Below are positions 17,702-26,040 of a DNA stretch of 64,000 bases, piece by piece. A program made the position numbers and the translations under genes. The notes below the pieces were generated by a model that was not told the origin of the DNA, searched no databases, and worked only from the letters and a program-made list of their open reading frames with translations. The DNA comes from Oscillospiraceae bacterium (lineage in GTDB: Bacteria; Bacillota; Clostridia; Oscillospirales; Ruminococcaceae), in NCBI GenBank assembly GCA_012520915.1, contig JAAYNJ010000022.1, forward strand, positions 1 to 64,000, in the 5' to 3' direction. Within the stretch, counting starts at the first letter, position 1. The number at the start of each line of letters is the position of its first letter.

Positions 17702-18760
17702 ATGAAAAATTTAAAAGATTTCTATGAAAATAAAACCGTGCTGATCACGGGCCATACGGGTTTTAAAGGAAGTTGGCTTTGTCACATATTGCTAAACCTA
17801 GGTGCAAAAATAGTTGGGTATGCTCTTGAGCCGGAGACTGAACCGAGCTTATTTTGTTTATCTTTTCTTGATAAAAAGGTAATAAGCATAATCTCCGATA
17901 TCAGGGACTATGAAAAACTTAAAAAGGAATTTGATACCCACAAACCGGAAATAGTATTTCACCTAGCAGCTCAACCTATAGTAAGAGACAGTTACAAAGA
18001 TCCGAGATACACATATGATACGAACGTTATGGGAACGGTAAACGTACTTGAATGTATAAGAAACACCGATTGCGTTAAAAGCTTTTTAAACGTAACCACA
18101 GATAAGGTCTATAAAAATAAAGAATGGGTCTGGGGATACAGAGAAAATGAGGAGTTGGATGGGTATGACCCGTATTCCAACAGCAAAAGCTTATCGGAAC
18201 TCGCGACATGGACTTATGTAAGAAGTTTTTTTGAAGATAGAAATGTTTCCGTCTCTACCGCAAGAGCGGGAAATGTGATAGGCGGAGGGGATTTTTCCAA
18301 TGACAGAATTATCCCCGATTGCGTGAGAGCAGTGGAAAAATGCGAGGATATTATAGTTAGAAATCCGTATTCCATAAGACCTTATCAGCATGTTCTGGAG
18401 CCCCTGTTTGCATACCTTATGATAGCGGAAAAACAGTATGACAATAAAGATTACCAGGGAGCATATAATGTAGGACCTAATGAGACGGATTGCGTTACCA
18501 CCGGCACACTTGTCAATCTGTTTTGCAAAAATTGGGGAAATCAGGCAAGATGGAAAAACATATCGGAAAAAAATGCGCCTCATGAAGCGGGCTTCTTAAA
18601 GCTCGACTGCTCTCTAATTAAATCCAAATTTAATTGGAAACCTAAATGGGATGTGGATGAGGCAATTAAAAAAACATGCAGTTGGACTAAAATCTGGTTG
18701 GAAAATGGCGATGTCGCAAATGAAATGTTAAATCAGATTAATCTATATATGGAGGAATAA
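17702..18760 (+). CDS. rfbG: CDP-glucose 4,6-dehydratase
   Basis: This NAD-dependent extended short-chain dehydrogenase converts CDP-glucose to CDP-4-keto-6-deoxyglucose. It is 352 residues long. The Rossmann motif TGHTGFKGSW is at about residues 17-26. FHLAAQPIVRDSYKDPRYTY is the family-specific second block, VTTDKVYKNKEW holds the catalytic Thr/Asp/Lys, and DPYSNSKSLSEL gives the YxxxK pair. It sits directly behind rfbF with GGTGA ahead of the ATG. Arginines are nearly all AGA/AGG, as in rfbF and rfbH, marking it as part of the older layer of this locus. It supplies the substrate for RfbH. Confidence 0.96.
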   Translation: MKNLKDFYENKTVLITGHTGFKGSWLCHILLNLGAKIVGYALEPETEPSLFCLSFLDKKVISIISDIRDYEKLKKEFDTHKPEIVFHLAAQPIVRDSYKDPRYTYDTNVMGTVNVLECIRNTDCVKSFLNVTTDKVYKNKEWVWGYRENEELDGYDPYSNSKSLSELATWTYVRSFFEDRNVSVSTARAGNVIGGGDFSNDRIIPDCVRAVEKCEDIIVRNPYSIRPYQHVLEPLFAYLMIAEKQYDNKDYQGAYNVGPNETDCVTTGTLVNLFCKNWGNQARWKNISEKNAPHEAGFLKLDCSLIKSKFNWKPKWDVDEAIKKTCSWTKIWLENGDVANEMLNQINLYMEE

Positions 18761-19220
18761 TTTTGGGATTACTATTACTTGTATAGTCGGATTTGTCGGA
18801 AGTATTCTGAACTATGATGTTTTATTAAAATTGAGTTATTGGTGTTAAGACATATAAAACAGAAACTATTGGAGATATCGTAATTTCGAGCTTATTATCC
18901 GCCGCACCAAATAACAATGTGTAAGAGCGGGGCAGACCACAAAAAACCGCCTCCATATAAGACTATTCGTTCAGAGATTGGGGGCGGATTATATATGCCC
19001 AAGTGGAAAGATTCAAACACGAGCACTTTTATCTGTAAATTTAATGTGCCATCCTTGTCTTGACCAAATGAGAAACGCTGATGTGTATCGGATAATCGGA
19101 GAGCTACTGATTGTTGAAAAAAGATTATAATAATATTTTTGGGGTTGGAATTTACCCGGTAATAGAGAGGGTAATGATAGAGGGATGACGAAGATGATAA
19201 TGGTGGGAGTAAAATAAGGG
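18761..19220. other. Junction region between rfbG and gtrA, 460 bp
   Basis: No supported plus-strand gene. Just after rfbG a short plus reading (CIVGFVGSILNYDVLLKL) loosely resembles the N-terminus of a class II glutamine amidotransferase, but it stops after 20 codons. A minus-strand ORF spans 18895-19230 without a family match, and a minus-strand terminator-like hairpin lies inside it. The purine-rich end (19155-19220) carries the gtrA ribosome binding site. This is where codon use begins to change. Confidence 0.45.
18941..18987 (-). terminator. Minus-strand hairpin with T-tract in the rfbG-gtrA gap
   Basis: Reading the minus strand, CCGCCCCC (18987-18980) can pair with GGAGGCGG (18954-18947) with one mismatch across a 25-base loop, followed by six T (18946-18941). 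It resembles the 3' end of an independent minus-strand transcript. No protein gene is evident upstream of it on that strand. Confidence 0.4.
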
Positions 19221-19700
19221 ATGAAGGCAAAGGGTTATATAGTAAAGTTTTTAGAGCAACACATGGACCAATTTATTAAATTCGGTCTGGTTGGTGTTTC
19301 CAACACACTAATTTCTTATGTTACTTATGCTGTTCTTGTGTATTTTGGAGTGCAATATGTGTTTGCGAATGTTATAGCATTTGTAATAAGTGTGCTTAAC
19401 TCTTTTTATTGGAACAATAAATTCGTTTTTAAAAAAGAAAAAGATGAAACGCGGAGTGTTTTTCGCTCTCTCCTTAAAACTTTTATTTCTTATGCCTCTA
19501 CGGGGTTGATTTTAGCGAATTTTTTGCTTTTAATCCTTGTGGAAAAATTCAAAATTTCAAAATACCTTGCTCCGGTATTTATTTTAGTGGTTACGATTCC
19601 GCTTAATTTTCTTTTAAATAAATTTTGGGCGTTTAAAACACAAAGAAAGAGATTGGTAGAAGAGAATGAAGAAAATAAGTGTTCTGATTGCATGCTTTAA
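19221..19700 (+). CDS. GtrA-family membrane protein (probable lipid-linked sugar flippase)
   Basis: A 159-residue protein with four predicted spans and the GtrA signature opening, QFIKFGLVGVSNTLISYVTY, then FVISVLNSFYWNNKFVFK and the closing PLNFLLNKFWAFK. By family knowledge it moves an undecaprenyl-phosphate-linked sugar across the membrane so that a GT-C enzyme can use it outside. It overlaps the next gene, a GtrB-like glycosyltransferase, by 35 bp. That arrangement is typical of gtrA-gtrB pairs that modify surface glycans. GGGAG lies a little far upstream of the ATG. Met at 19264 is an alternative start but lacks a better site. Confidence 0.88.
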   Translation: MKAKGYIVKFLEQHMDQFIKFGLVGVSNTLISYVTYAVLVYFGVQYVFANVIAFVISVLNSFYWNNKFVFKKEKDETRSVFRSLLKTFISYASTGLILANFLLLILVEKFKISKYLAPVFILVVTIPLNFLLNKFWAFKTQRKRLVEENEENKCSDCML

Positions 19701-20607
19701 TGAAGAAGAGAACGTGGTTGGTATTTCAAAAGCTGTTGAAGAAGAATTAAAAAAGAATTGTAGCAACTACGACTATGAGATTTGTTTTATTGACAATTGT
19801 TCTACCGACAACACTCGTGCGTTAATCCGTGAAATTTGCAAACAAAATCCAAAAATTAAGGCTATCTTTAACGCACGTAACTTTGGACAGTTTAATTCGC
19901 CCTATTATGGAATGTGTCAGCTCAATGGCGATTGTGTCATTAAACTCGCCGCAGATTTCCAAGACCCTGTCGAACTTATTCCCCAATTTATACAAAAGTG
20001 GGAAAAAGGAGCAAAAATAGTCTCTGCTATTAAAACTCGCAGCAAGGAAAACCCTGTTATGCGTTTTTTGCGCACAATTTATTATAAATTGATTAAAAAA
20101 ATGAGTGATGTAGAGCAAATTGAACATTTTACAGGCTTCGGTTTATATGATAAAAGTTTTATCGAAGTAATGCGTAACTTGCATGACCCTACACCTTTTT
20201 TACGAGGAATAGTTGCGGAATTAGGCTTTAAACGTGTTGAAATTCCCTATACACAGGCAAAACGCAAGGCAGGAAAAACACACAACAACTGGTACTCTCT
20301 TTTTGATGCTGCAATGCTTTCATTTACTTCATATACAAAAATCGGTTTGCGTATCGCAACTATAGGAGGTTTTATTCTTGCAGTACTCAGTTTTTTTGTA
20401 GCTCTGTTTTATTTTATTTATAAACTTTTAAACTGGGACAGTTTTGCAGCCGGAATGGCACCACTAGTAATAGGTATGTTTTTCTTTAATTCAATCCAAT
20501 TATTTTTTATAGGTTTCTTAGGTGAATACATAATGAGTATAAATGCTCGGGTGATGAACCGCCCACTTGTAATCGAAGAAGAACGAATTAATTTTGAAAA
20601 CATATAA
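19666..20607 (+). CDS. Family 2 glycosyltransferase, GtrB/DPM1-like with C-terminal membrane anchor
   Basis: A 313-residue polyprenyl-phosphate glycosyltransferase. The GT-A domain shows VLIACFNEEENV, FIDNCSTDNT, the metal-binding LAADFQDP near residue 97 and the acceptor-side GFGLYDKSF. Two C-terminal spans follow (GGFILAVLSFFVALFYFIYK and PLVIGMFFFNSIQLFFIGFL). It should load a nucleotide-activated sugar onto undecaprenyl phosphate for the adjacent GtrA. All 14 arginine codons are CGN by hand count, while rfbF upstream uses only AGA/AGG, so the gene looks imported. A second, broken copy of its C-terminus lies at 23488-23673. Confidence 0.92.
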   Translation: MKKISVLIACFNEEENVVGISKAVEEELKKNCSNYDYEICFIDNCSTDNTRALIREICKQNPKIKAIFNARNFGQFNSPYYGMCQLNGDCVIKLAADFQDPVELIPQFIQKWEKGAKIVSAIKTRSKENPVMRFLRTIYYKLIKKMSDVEQIEHFTGFGLYDKSFIEVMRNLHDPTPFLRGIVAELGFKRVEIPYTQAKRKAGKTHNNWYSLFDAAMLSFTSYTKIGLRIATIGGFILAVLSFFVALFYFIYKLLNWDSFAAGMAPLVIGMFFFNSIQLFFIGFLGEYIMSINARVMNRPLVIEEERINFENI

Positions 20608-20629
20608 CCCGATTGATGGAGATAAATTG

Positions 20630-22480
20630 ATGAAAAAAAGACTTGCAGATTATGTTGCGGATTTCTTGGCAGATGCTGGAATTACAGATTGCTTCACGGT
20701 TACAGGCGGCGGAGCGATGCATTTAAATGACGCGTTTGGACATCATCCCAAAATGCAGTGTACCTATAATCATCATGAGCAAGCCTGTGCTATAGCTGCC
20801 GAAGGTTATGCTCGATTAAATAATAAAACAGCCTTGGTTTGCGTTACTTCGGGACCCGGCGGCACCAATGCTCTTACCGGTGTTGTAGGTGGCTGGCTCG
20901 ATTCAGTTTCTATGCTTATTATTTCAGGACAAGTGCGTTATGATACCACAGCTCGTTATAACGAAAGATTTACTGACGGCTTGAAACTAAGAGCATTGGG
21001 TGATCAGGAGTTTGACATAACAAAAGCCGCTTCAAGTATGTGCAAATATGCGGTTATGATTGAAGACCCCAAACAAATTCGATATGAGTTGGAGCGAGCT
21101 ATGCATTTCCTTAAAACAGGACGTCCCGGACCTGTTTGGATTGATATACCCGTAAATTTTCAAGGTGCGTATATAGAAGTAGATAAATTAGAATCGTACC
21201 ATGGAAGCAGGGATGAAAACGCCGATTTGAAAGCTCTTCCTCCGAAAGTAAGTGATAAGACAATTGAAACGGTTCTGGAAAAAATTAAAAACGCAAAGCG
21301 GCCTGTTTTATATGCAGGAAATGGAATTCGTCTTTCGGGCGCTTATGAGGAATTCAGAAAAGCGGTTGAACTTTTAGGCGTTCCTGTTTGTACCTTCAGG
21401 ACTTCTGTTGATTTAATTGAAACCGAACATCCTCTTTATTGTGGACGTGGCGGAAGTGTGGGGGATAGGGCAGGCAACTTTGCCGTACAAAATTCTGACC
21501 TTTTGCTTGTTGTCGGAAATCGTTTGTCAATTCGTGTCGTAGGTTATAATTGGAAGACTTGGGCGCGCGAAGCGGAAGTGATTATGGTTGATATAGATGA
21601 GGCGGAGTTAAAAAAATCGACTATTCATGTTGAGTTTCCAATCCATGCAGATGCGAAAGATTTTTTAAATGCAATCATCAAAAAATGCGAAGGAACAAAA
21701 ACTCCGGTTTTTACAGGCGAAAATTGGATAAAGATATGCCAAAACTGGAAAAAAAATTATCCCGTTGTGTTAGAACGACATTGGGACGAAGATGGCAACT
21801 TTGCAAATGTCTATGCAACCTTTGACTATATCAGCAAAACTATTCCCGAAGGAACGTTAACGGTATCGAGTGTCGGAGCTTGTGCGGCGGCAGGGCATCA
21901 AAGCTGGTATATAAAAAAAGACACTCGGTTTTTTACAAGTAATGGTGCGGCGAGTATGGGCTATGGCTTACCTGCGGCAATCGGCGCATGTGTGGCAAAT
22001 GATAGAAAGCCTATGATTTGCCTGGAAGGTGACGGCAGCATAATGATGAATTTACAGGAGTTGCAAACTGTTGTTACCAATAGACTGCCAATAAAAATAT
22101 TTTTAATAAATAACGCGGGCTATCATTCTATAAGGCAAACACAAAACAATATTTTTGCCGGTAGGAGTAAAGTGGGAATAGGACCTGAAAGTGCCGATTT
22201 GACTTTCCCCTCGTTCAAAAAAATAGCCTATGCTTTTGACATTCCATATTATGAAGCTCATTCAAATGCCGAAATGAAAAAAGCTGTGGACAATACCTTA
22301 AATGAACCTTCATTTGTGATGTGTGAAATTTTTGTTTCAACCACCCAATTTTTTGAGCCCAAAAGTGCTGCAAAAAAACTTCCCGACGGTACGATTATAA
22401 GTCCTCCTTTGGAGGATATGGCGCCGTTTTTGCCTCGTGAAGAGCTGCTGAAAAATTTGTATATAAAACCATTGTTTTGA
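20630..22480 (+). CDS. Thiamine-diphosphate-dependent acetolactate-synthase-like enzyme (YerE-like)
   Basis: A 616-residue three-domain ThDP enzyme. The N-terminal Pyr domain has GGGAMHLNDAFGHHP and catalytic Glu50 in the HEQACAIAAEGYAR block. TSGPGGTNALTGVVGGWLDS follows, and the C-terminal PP domain has the ThDP/Mg motif EGDGSIMMN (about 465-473) leading to LINNAGYHSIRQTQ. It is not an ordinary IlvB: it sits inside a CDP-dideoxysugar locus with no small subunit. In Yersinia, YerE adds a two-carbon unit from pyruvate to C4 of CDP-4-keto-3,6-dideoxyglucose, and this is the best-fitting role here. The start at 20630 has GGAG eight bases upstream. Arginine codons are mixed with many CGN. Confidence 0.82.
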   Translation: MKKRLADYVADFLADAGITDCFTVTGGGAMHLNDAFGHHPKMQCTYNHHEQACAIAAEGYARLNNKTALVCVTSGPGGTNALTGVVGGWLDSVSMLIISGQVRYDTTARYNERFTDGLKLRALGDQEFDITKAASSMCKYAVMIEDPKQIRYELERAMHFLKTGRPGPVWIDIPVNFQGAYIEVDKLESYHGSRDENADLKALPPKVSDKTIETVLEKIKNAKRPVLYAGNGIRLSGAYEEFRKAVELLGVPVCTFRTSVDLIETEHPLYCGRGGSVGDRAGNFAVQNSDLLLVVGNRLSIRVVGYNWKTWAREAEVIMVDIDEAELKKSTIHVEFPIHADAKDFLNAIIKKCEGTKTPVFTGENWIKICQNWKKNYPVVLERHWDEDGNFANVYATFDYISKTIPEGTLTVSSVGACAAAGHQSWYIKKDTRFFTSNGAASMGYGLPAAIGACVANDRKPMICLEGDGSIMMNLQELQTVVTNRLPIKIFLINNAGYHSIRQTQNNIFAGRSKVGIGPESADLTFPSFKKIAYAFDIPYYEAHSNAEMKKAVDNTLNEPSFVMCEIFVSTTQFFEPKSAAKKLPDGTIISPPLEDMAPFLPREELLKNLYIKPLF

Positions 22481-22488
22481 GGTCTGAA

Positions 22489-23382
22489 ATGAAAAAGCTA
22501 CTGCTTACAGGTGCTACGGGACTGATAGGTACTGCTATTGTTGGAGAAGCAATACAGAGAGAATATAAAGTGACATGTCTTGTAAATCCTAACAGCACTC
22601 GAGAAGCTAATATTCCAAAACACAAAAATATAACAATTACCCACTGCAATATTGATGAATATAATGCTTTTGAAGTAAAAGAAAAATATGATGTTTTTAT
22701 GCATTTAGCTTGGGAAAAAACAGTTGGTTCCGGGCGTGATGATGTGGATACGCAGCTGAAAAATATTCAGCATACTTTAGATGCTATCAAACTTGCAAAA
22801 CGTGCCGGATGTAAAACCTTTGTCGGTGCCGGCTCGCAAGCGGAATATGGTGTGCAGAAAGTTAATTTAACGCCTGAGCTGGCGGTGCAGCCAACTAGTG
22901 GCTATGGTATAGCAAAATATGCTGCAGGGTGTTTAGGCAAGTTATTATGCGAACAACTTGGAGTACATTTTAATTGGATTCGCATTTTGAGTACCTATGG
23001 AAAAAACGATGGAGAACACACTCTTATTAGCCACTGCATAAACGAGTTAAAAAACGGACGTTCTCCACAGCTTACAAAATGTGAACAAATTTGGGACTAT
23101 TTAAATGCAAAAGATGCCGCCTGTGCATTTTTTGCGGTTGCTGAACGTGGTATTGATGGAAAGATATATCCTTTAGGCGCGGGAGTCGGACGATCCTTAC
23201 GTGATTATGCTATTGAAATAGCACAAATTATTAATCCTGAGATACAACTGGATTTTGGGGTAAAAGAATATTATCCACATCAGCCAATGTACTTAGTGGC
23301 TGATATTTCTGAACTTACCCAAGATACCGGCTGGAAACCTAGTATAAGTTTTAGTGAAGGGATTAAGGAAATGCTGGTGTGA
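22489..23382 (+). CDS. Extended short-chain dehydrogenase, nucleotide-sugar reductase
   Basis: A 297-residue NAD(P)-dependent SDR. The cofactor loop GATGLIG is at residues 8-14. The catalytic pair is Tyr139/Lys143 in SGYGIAKYA, with GAGSQAEYG upstream holding the serine. ATG 22489 is chosen because GAGG overlaps the preceding stop at ideal spacing; a TTG at 22477 lies before that site. It belongs with RfbJ/RfbS/YerF-type enzymes that reduce the keto group left after earlier steps. Next to the ThDP enzyme it would most simply reduce the acetyl branch of a CDP-sugar. Eight of nine arginines counted are CGN, again unlike rfbFGH. Confidence 0.82.
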   Translation: MKKLLLTGATGLIGTAIVGEAIQREYKVTCLVNPNSTREANIPKHKNITITHCNIDEYNAFEVKEKYDVFMHLAWEKTVGSGRDDVDTQLKNIQHTLDAIKLAKRAGCKTFVGAGSQAEYGVQKVNLTPELAVQPTSGYGIAKYAAGCLGKLLCEQLGVHFNWIRILSTYGKNDGEHTLISHCINELKNGRSPQLTKCEQIWDYLNAKDAACAFFAVAERGIDGKIYPLGAGVGRSLRDYAIEIAQIINPEIQLDFGVKEYYPHQPMYLVADISELTQDTGWKPSISFSEGIKEMLV

Positions 23383-23487
23383 AAAAATCGATATTTAGCT
23401 CCATCTCTCTATTTTGGAATCCTGTAACACCTAACGATTAATTCACAATAAATTTGGCTTAAATATTTTAATTGCGTCTACCTGATA

Positions 23488-23673
23488 TTGAAGTTGATAT
23501 ATTGGGATAAATTTCCTGCAGGGACTGCACCCATATTGATAGGCGTGTTTTTGTTGGGTTCGATTCAGCTGTTTTTTATAGATTTTCTTGAGGAATACAT
23601 TATCAACATAAATACAAGAATTATGAAAAGGCCCTTGGTCGTAGAGAAAAGAAATATTAATTTTGATGAATAA
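23488..23673 (+). pseudogene. C-terminal remnant of a second GtrB-like glycosyltransferase
   Basis: The 61-codon reading IYWDKFPAGTAPILIGVF through GSIQLFFIDFLEEYIININT to RIMKRPLVVEKRNINFDE lines up with the last 62 residues of the intact glycosyltransferase at 19666-20607. The catalytic domain is gone, and upstream of 23488 the frame breaks up. At nucleotide level the two tails have diverged, so it is not a recent duplication. Its three arginines are AGA/AGG, matching rfbF/rfbG/rfbH and not the intact copy. It therefore looks like the stump of the original resident glycosyltransferase. The remaining ~100 bp after the SDR stop show nothing else. Confidence 0.85.
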
Positions 23674-23687
23674 AATGCGGAGAAAAA

Positions 23688-25007
23688 ATGGATAAATTAA
23701 GACAGGAAATTTTGGAAAAAGTAAAAGAATACTATAAGGAATATCATGAAGTTAAAAACGAAAAATTCGAAGCGGGAAAAGACCTGGTGACTTTCGCCGC
23801 AAGAGTATATGATGAAGAAGAGATGGTCAATCTGGTGGATGCTTCTCTTGACTTCTGGCTTACGGCGGGAAGATATGCAAAAGAATTTGAGAAATCTTTT
23901 GCTGAATATATGCAAAACAGATATGCGTTACTCACAAACTCCGGATCATCCGCAAATCTTCTAGCTCTTACCGCCCTCACATCACCTTTATTAAAAGATA
24001 AAAGACTTAAAAAAGACGATGAAGTTATAACGGTGGCGGCAGGTTTTCCGACCACTATAAATCCTATTGTGCAAAACGGGCTTATTCCGGTATTTGTGGA
24101 TGTGGAAATAGGTACTTATAATATTAAAATTGATGAGTTGCAGGAAGCTCTGTCTGAAAAAACAAGAGCTATTATGATAGCTCATACTCTCGGAAATCCC
24201 TTTGATCTTTCTTCCGTTATGAAATTTGCAAAGGATAATAACCTATATGTGGTTGAAGATTGCTGTGATGCGGTAGGCTCAATATATGACGGAAAACCGG
24301 TCGGAACATTCGGGGATATCTCAACGGTCAGTTTTTATCCCGCTCATCATATGACCATGGGTGAGGGCGGTGCTGTAGTAACGAGCGATCCTATACTCTA
24401 TAAAGCGATAAAATCTCTCAGGGATTGGGGCAGAGATTGTTTTTGCGATCCGGGAGTAAACAATTCCTGCGGCAAGAGATTTACGGGGCAATACGGCACC
24501 CTTCCCAAAGGCTACGACCATAAGTATGTGTATTCCCATGTGGGCTATAACTTGAAGGTAACTGATATGCAGGCAGCCATAGGTGTGGCACAACTGAAAA
24601 AATTACCTGTTTTTATAGAAAGAAGAAAAGAGAATTTTAAAAAGTTGAGCGCGGGTTTAAAAAAATTTGAAGAGTATCTTATACTCCCCCGGGCCACGGA
24701 AAACTCGGATCCTTCCTGGTTTGCCTTCCCTATAACGCTTAGAGAAAACTGCAATTTCACTAAAAACGAAATTGTCGCTTTTCTGGAAGAGAAAAAAATA
24801 CTCACAAGAGAGTTGTTTGCAGGAAATATTACAAGACAACCTGCCTTTGAAGATGTGGAGTATAGGATTGTCAGTGAACTTAAAAATACCGATTATATAA
24901 TGAATAATACATTCTTCATAGGAGTGTATCCCGGAATAGATGAAAGAAAGTTGAATTATATTATAGAAACGTTTGAAAGCTTTTTTGATAATCTAATCGC
25001 AAACTAA
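23688..25007 (+). CDS. rfbH: CDP-4-keto-6-deoxyglucose 3-dehydrase (E1)
   Basis: This PMP- and [2Fe-2S]-dependent enzyme removes the C3 hydroxyl to give the 3,6-dideoxy precursor. It has the aminotransferase fold, but in SFYPAHHMTMGEGG the usual PLP lysine is replaced by His220, the hallmark of E1. Cys193, Cys251, Cys253 and Cys261 form the C-x57-C-x-C-x7-C iron-sulfur motif, identical in position to Yersinia E1. The length, 439, is normal. CGGAG precedes the ATG. No E3-type (RfbI/AscD) ferredoxin reductase is encoded in the window, so its electron donor must be elsewhere. Arginine codons are host-like. Confidence 0.96.
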   Translation: MDKLRQEILEKVKEYYKEYHEVKNEKFEAGKDLVTFAARVYDEEEMVNLVDASLDFWLTAGRYAKEFEKSFAEYMQNRYALLTNSGSSANLLALTALTSPLLKDKRLKKDDEVITVAAGFPTTINPIVQNGLIPVFVDVEIGTYNIKIDELQEALSEKTRAIMIAHTLGNPFDLSSVMKFAKDNNLYVVEDCCDAVGSIYDGKPVGTFGDISTVSFYPAHHMTMGEGGAVVTSDPILYKAIKSLRDWGRDCFCDPGVNNSCGKRFTGQYGTLPKGYDHKYVYSHVGYNLKVTDMQAAIGVAQLKKLPVFIERRKENFKKLSAGLKKFEEYLILPRATENSDPSWFAFPITLRENCNFTKNEIVAFLEEKKILTRELFAGNITRQPAFEDVEYRIVSELKNTDYIMNNTFFIGVYPGIDERKLNYIIETFESFFDNLIAN

Positions 25008-25045
25008 TTTAAGTTCCGATATATTATTGTTATATTACTGAAAAC

Positions 25046-25072
25046 AAAAAAACCGCGTAATGCGGTTTTTTT
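25046..25072. terminator. Bidirectional terminator between rfbH and degV
   Basis: AAAAAAACCGC (25046-25056) pairs with GCGGTTTTTTT (25062-25072), giving a T-tract on both strands. It can end the plus-strand glycan operon and the minus-strand degV transcript. Confidence 0.9.
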
Positions 25073-25090
25073 GATCGCGGATTTGAAATT

Positions 25091-25948
25091 TTAAAGACTC
25101 TCGGCAAGAAATGCGATGACGATACCGCCCCTGCTGGCATATACGGATGATAATCCGCTTGTAGCTGAAATTATCACATCTTTTATCGCATTGCACTCGG
25201 AGAGAATTCTATCTTTTAGCTCAACAGCTCTCTCAAAACAACAACATTGACTCATCGTCAGGATAATTGATTTCGGTTTAATTGGGGAAGTCCATTCTCC
25301 TATTAAATTGGTCATCCGGTTAAGAGAATTCTTTAATCCGCGCACTTTTGCGGCAACCTTAATCTCTTTGGATTTGAATTTGTAGAGAATGGGATAAATA
25401 TTTAAAAGTGAAATGATTTTTTCTGTTACCTTGTCAATGCGCCCGTTTCGAACCATATTTCCAAGGTCTTCCAACACGAACACGGTACACATTTTTTCTG
25501 CAAAAATTTCCGCTTTTGTTGTGATATCCTCAAATGACATGCCTTCTTTTATCAGCTTGTCAATATACAAAGCCAATAAAGTCTCTCCGGATGCCACGCT
25601 CTGCGAATTTAAAACATACACTTTCTTATCGGGATAGTTCTCGATAATCATCTCTCTTGCAGCACAAGCAGAATTATATGATCCGCTCAAAAAGTCTGCC
25701 AAAGTGATTACTATGCACTCATCGCAACGCTCCATAAGCGAATAGTAGTCCTCGACAGAGGGACAGTTTGTTTTCAGCCATTTACTTTTTTGCATGCGAT
25801 TCAGCAAATTTTCAATGTCTAAATCCAAACTGTCAACTACTTCATATCCGTCGGAAAGTGATATCTTAAGCGGAGCGATAAGTAGATCTATTTCATCTCT
25901 CATCTCTTCGGTTGTATCACAACAACTGTCAACAATAATTTTAATCAT
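25091..25948 (-). CDS. DegV family fatty-acid-binding protein
   Basis: A 285-residue DegV/EDD-fold protein. Recognisable blocks are the N-terminal IIVDSCCDTTEEM, TNCPSVEDYYSLM, the ligand-site ITLADFLSGSYNSACAAREM and VYVLNSQSVASGETLLAL. Family members bind a long-chain fatty acid in a deep pocket; in staphylococci and streptococci FakB homologues present fatty acids to the kinase FakA. No fakA is visible here. The canonical FakB motif TSQPS reads TNCPS in this protein, placing it with the wider DegV group. It is monocistronic, converging on the glycan operon. Confidence 0.9.
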   Translation of the reverse strand: MIKIIVDSCCDTTEEMRDEIDLLIAPLKISLSDGYEVVDSLDLDIENLLNRMQKSKWLKTNCPSVEDYYSLMERCDECIVITLADFLSGSYNSACAAREMIIENYPDKKVYVLNSQSVASGETLLALYIDKLIKEGMSFEDITTKAEIFAEKMCTVFVLEDLGNMVRNGRIDKVTEKIISLLNIYPILYKFKSKEIKVAAKVRGLKNSLNRMTNLIGEWTSPIKPKSIILTMSQCCCFERAVELKDRILSECNAIKDVIISATSGLSSVYASRGGIVIAFLAESL

Positions 25949-25980
25949 TTATATCCCTGAATGTGGTGAAATGTGACGAC

Positions 25981-26010
25981 TTTAGCGAGCTTACATTATT
26001 GCTCGCTAAA
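25981..26010. terminator. Hairpin downstream of glgA
   Basis: TTTAGCGAGC (25981-25990) and GCTCGCTAAA (26001-26010) form a perfect 10-bp stem with a 10-base loop, 31 bp past the glgA stop. It is the probable end of the glycogen operon, though no long T-tract follows. Confidence 0.6.
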
Positions 26011-26040
26011 GGTCAACTAAAAAATGTTAACAGTTTGTCG

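Noticed and set aside
18770-18835. Possible start of a glutamine amidotransferase (CIVGFVG) after rfbG
   Set aside because: Only about 20 codons before a stop and the match is limited to a common short motif.
20630-22480. Calling the ThDP enzyme a housekeeping acetolactate synthase (ilvB)
   Set aside because: There is no ilvN, ilvC or other branched-chain gene nearby, and the gene is embedded in a CDP-sugar locus between a glycosyltransferase and a sugar reductase.
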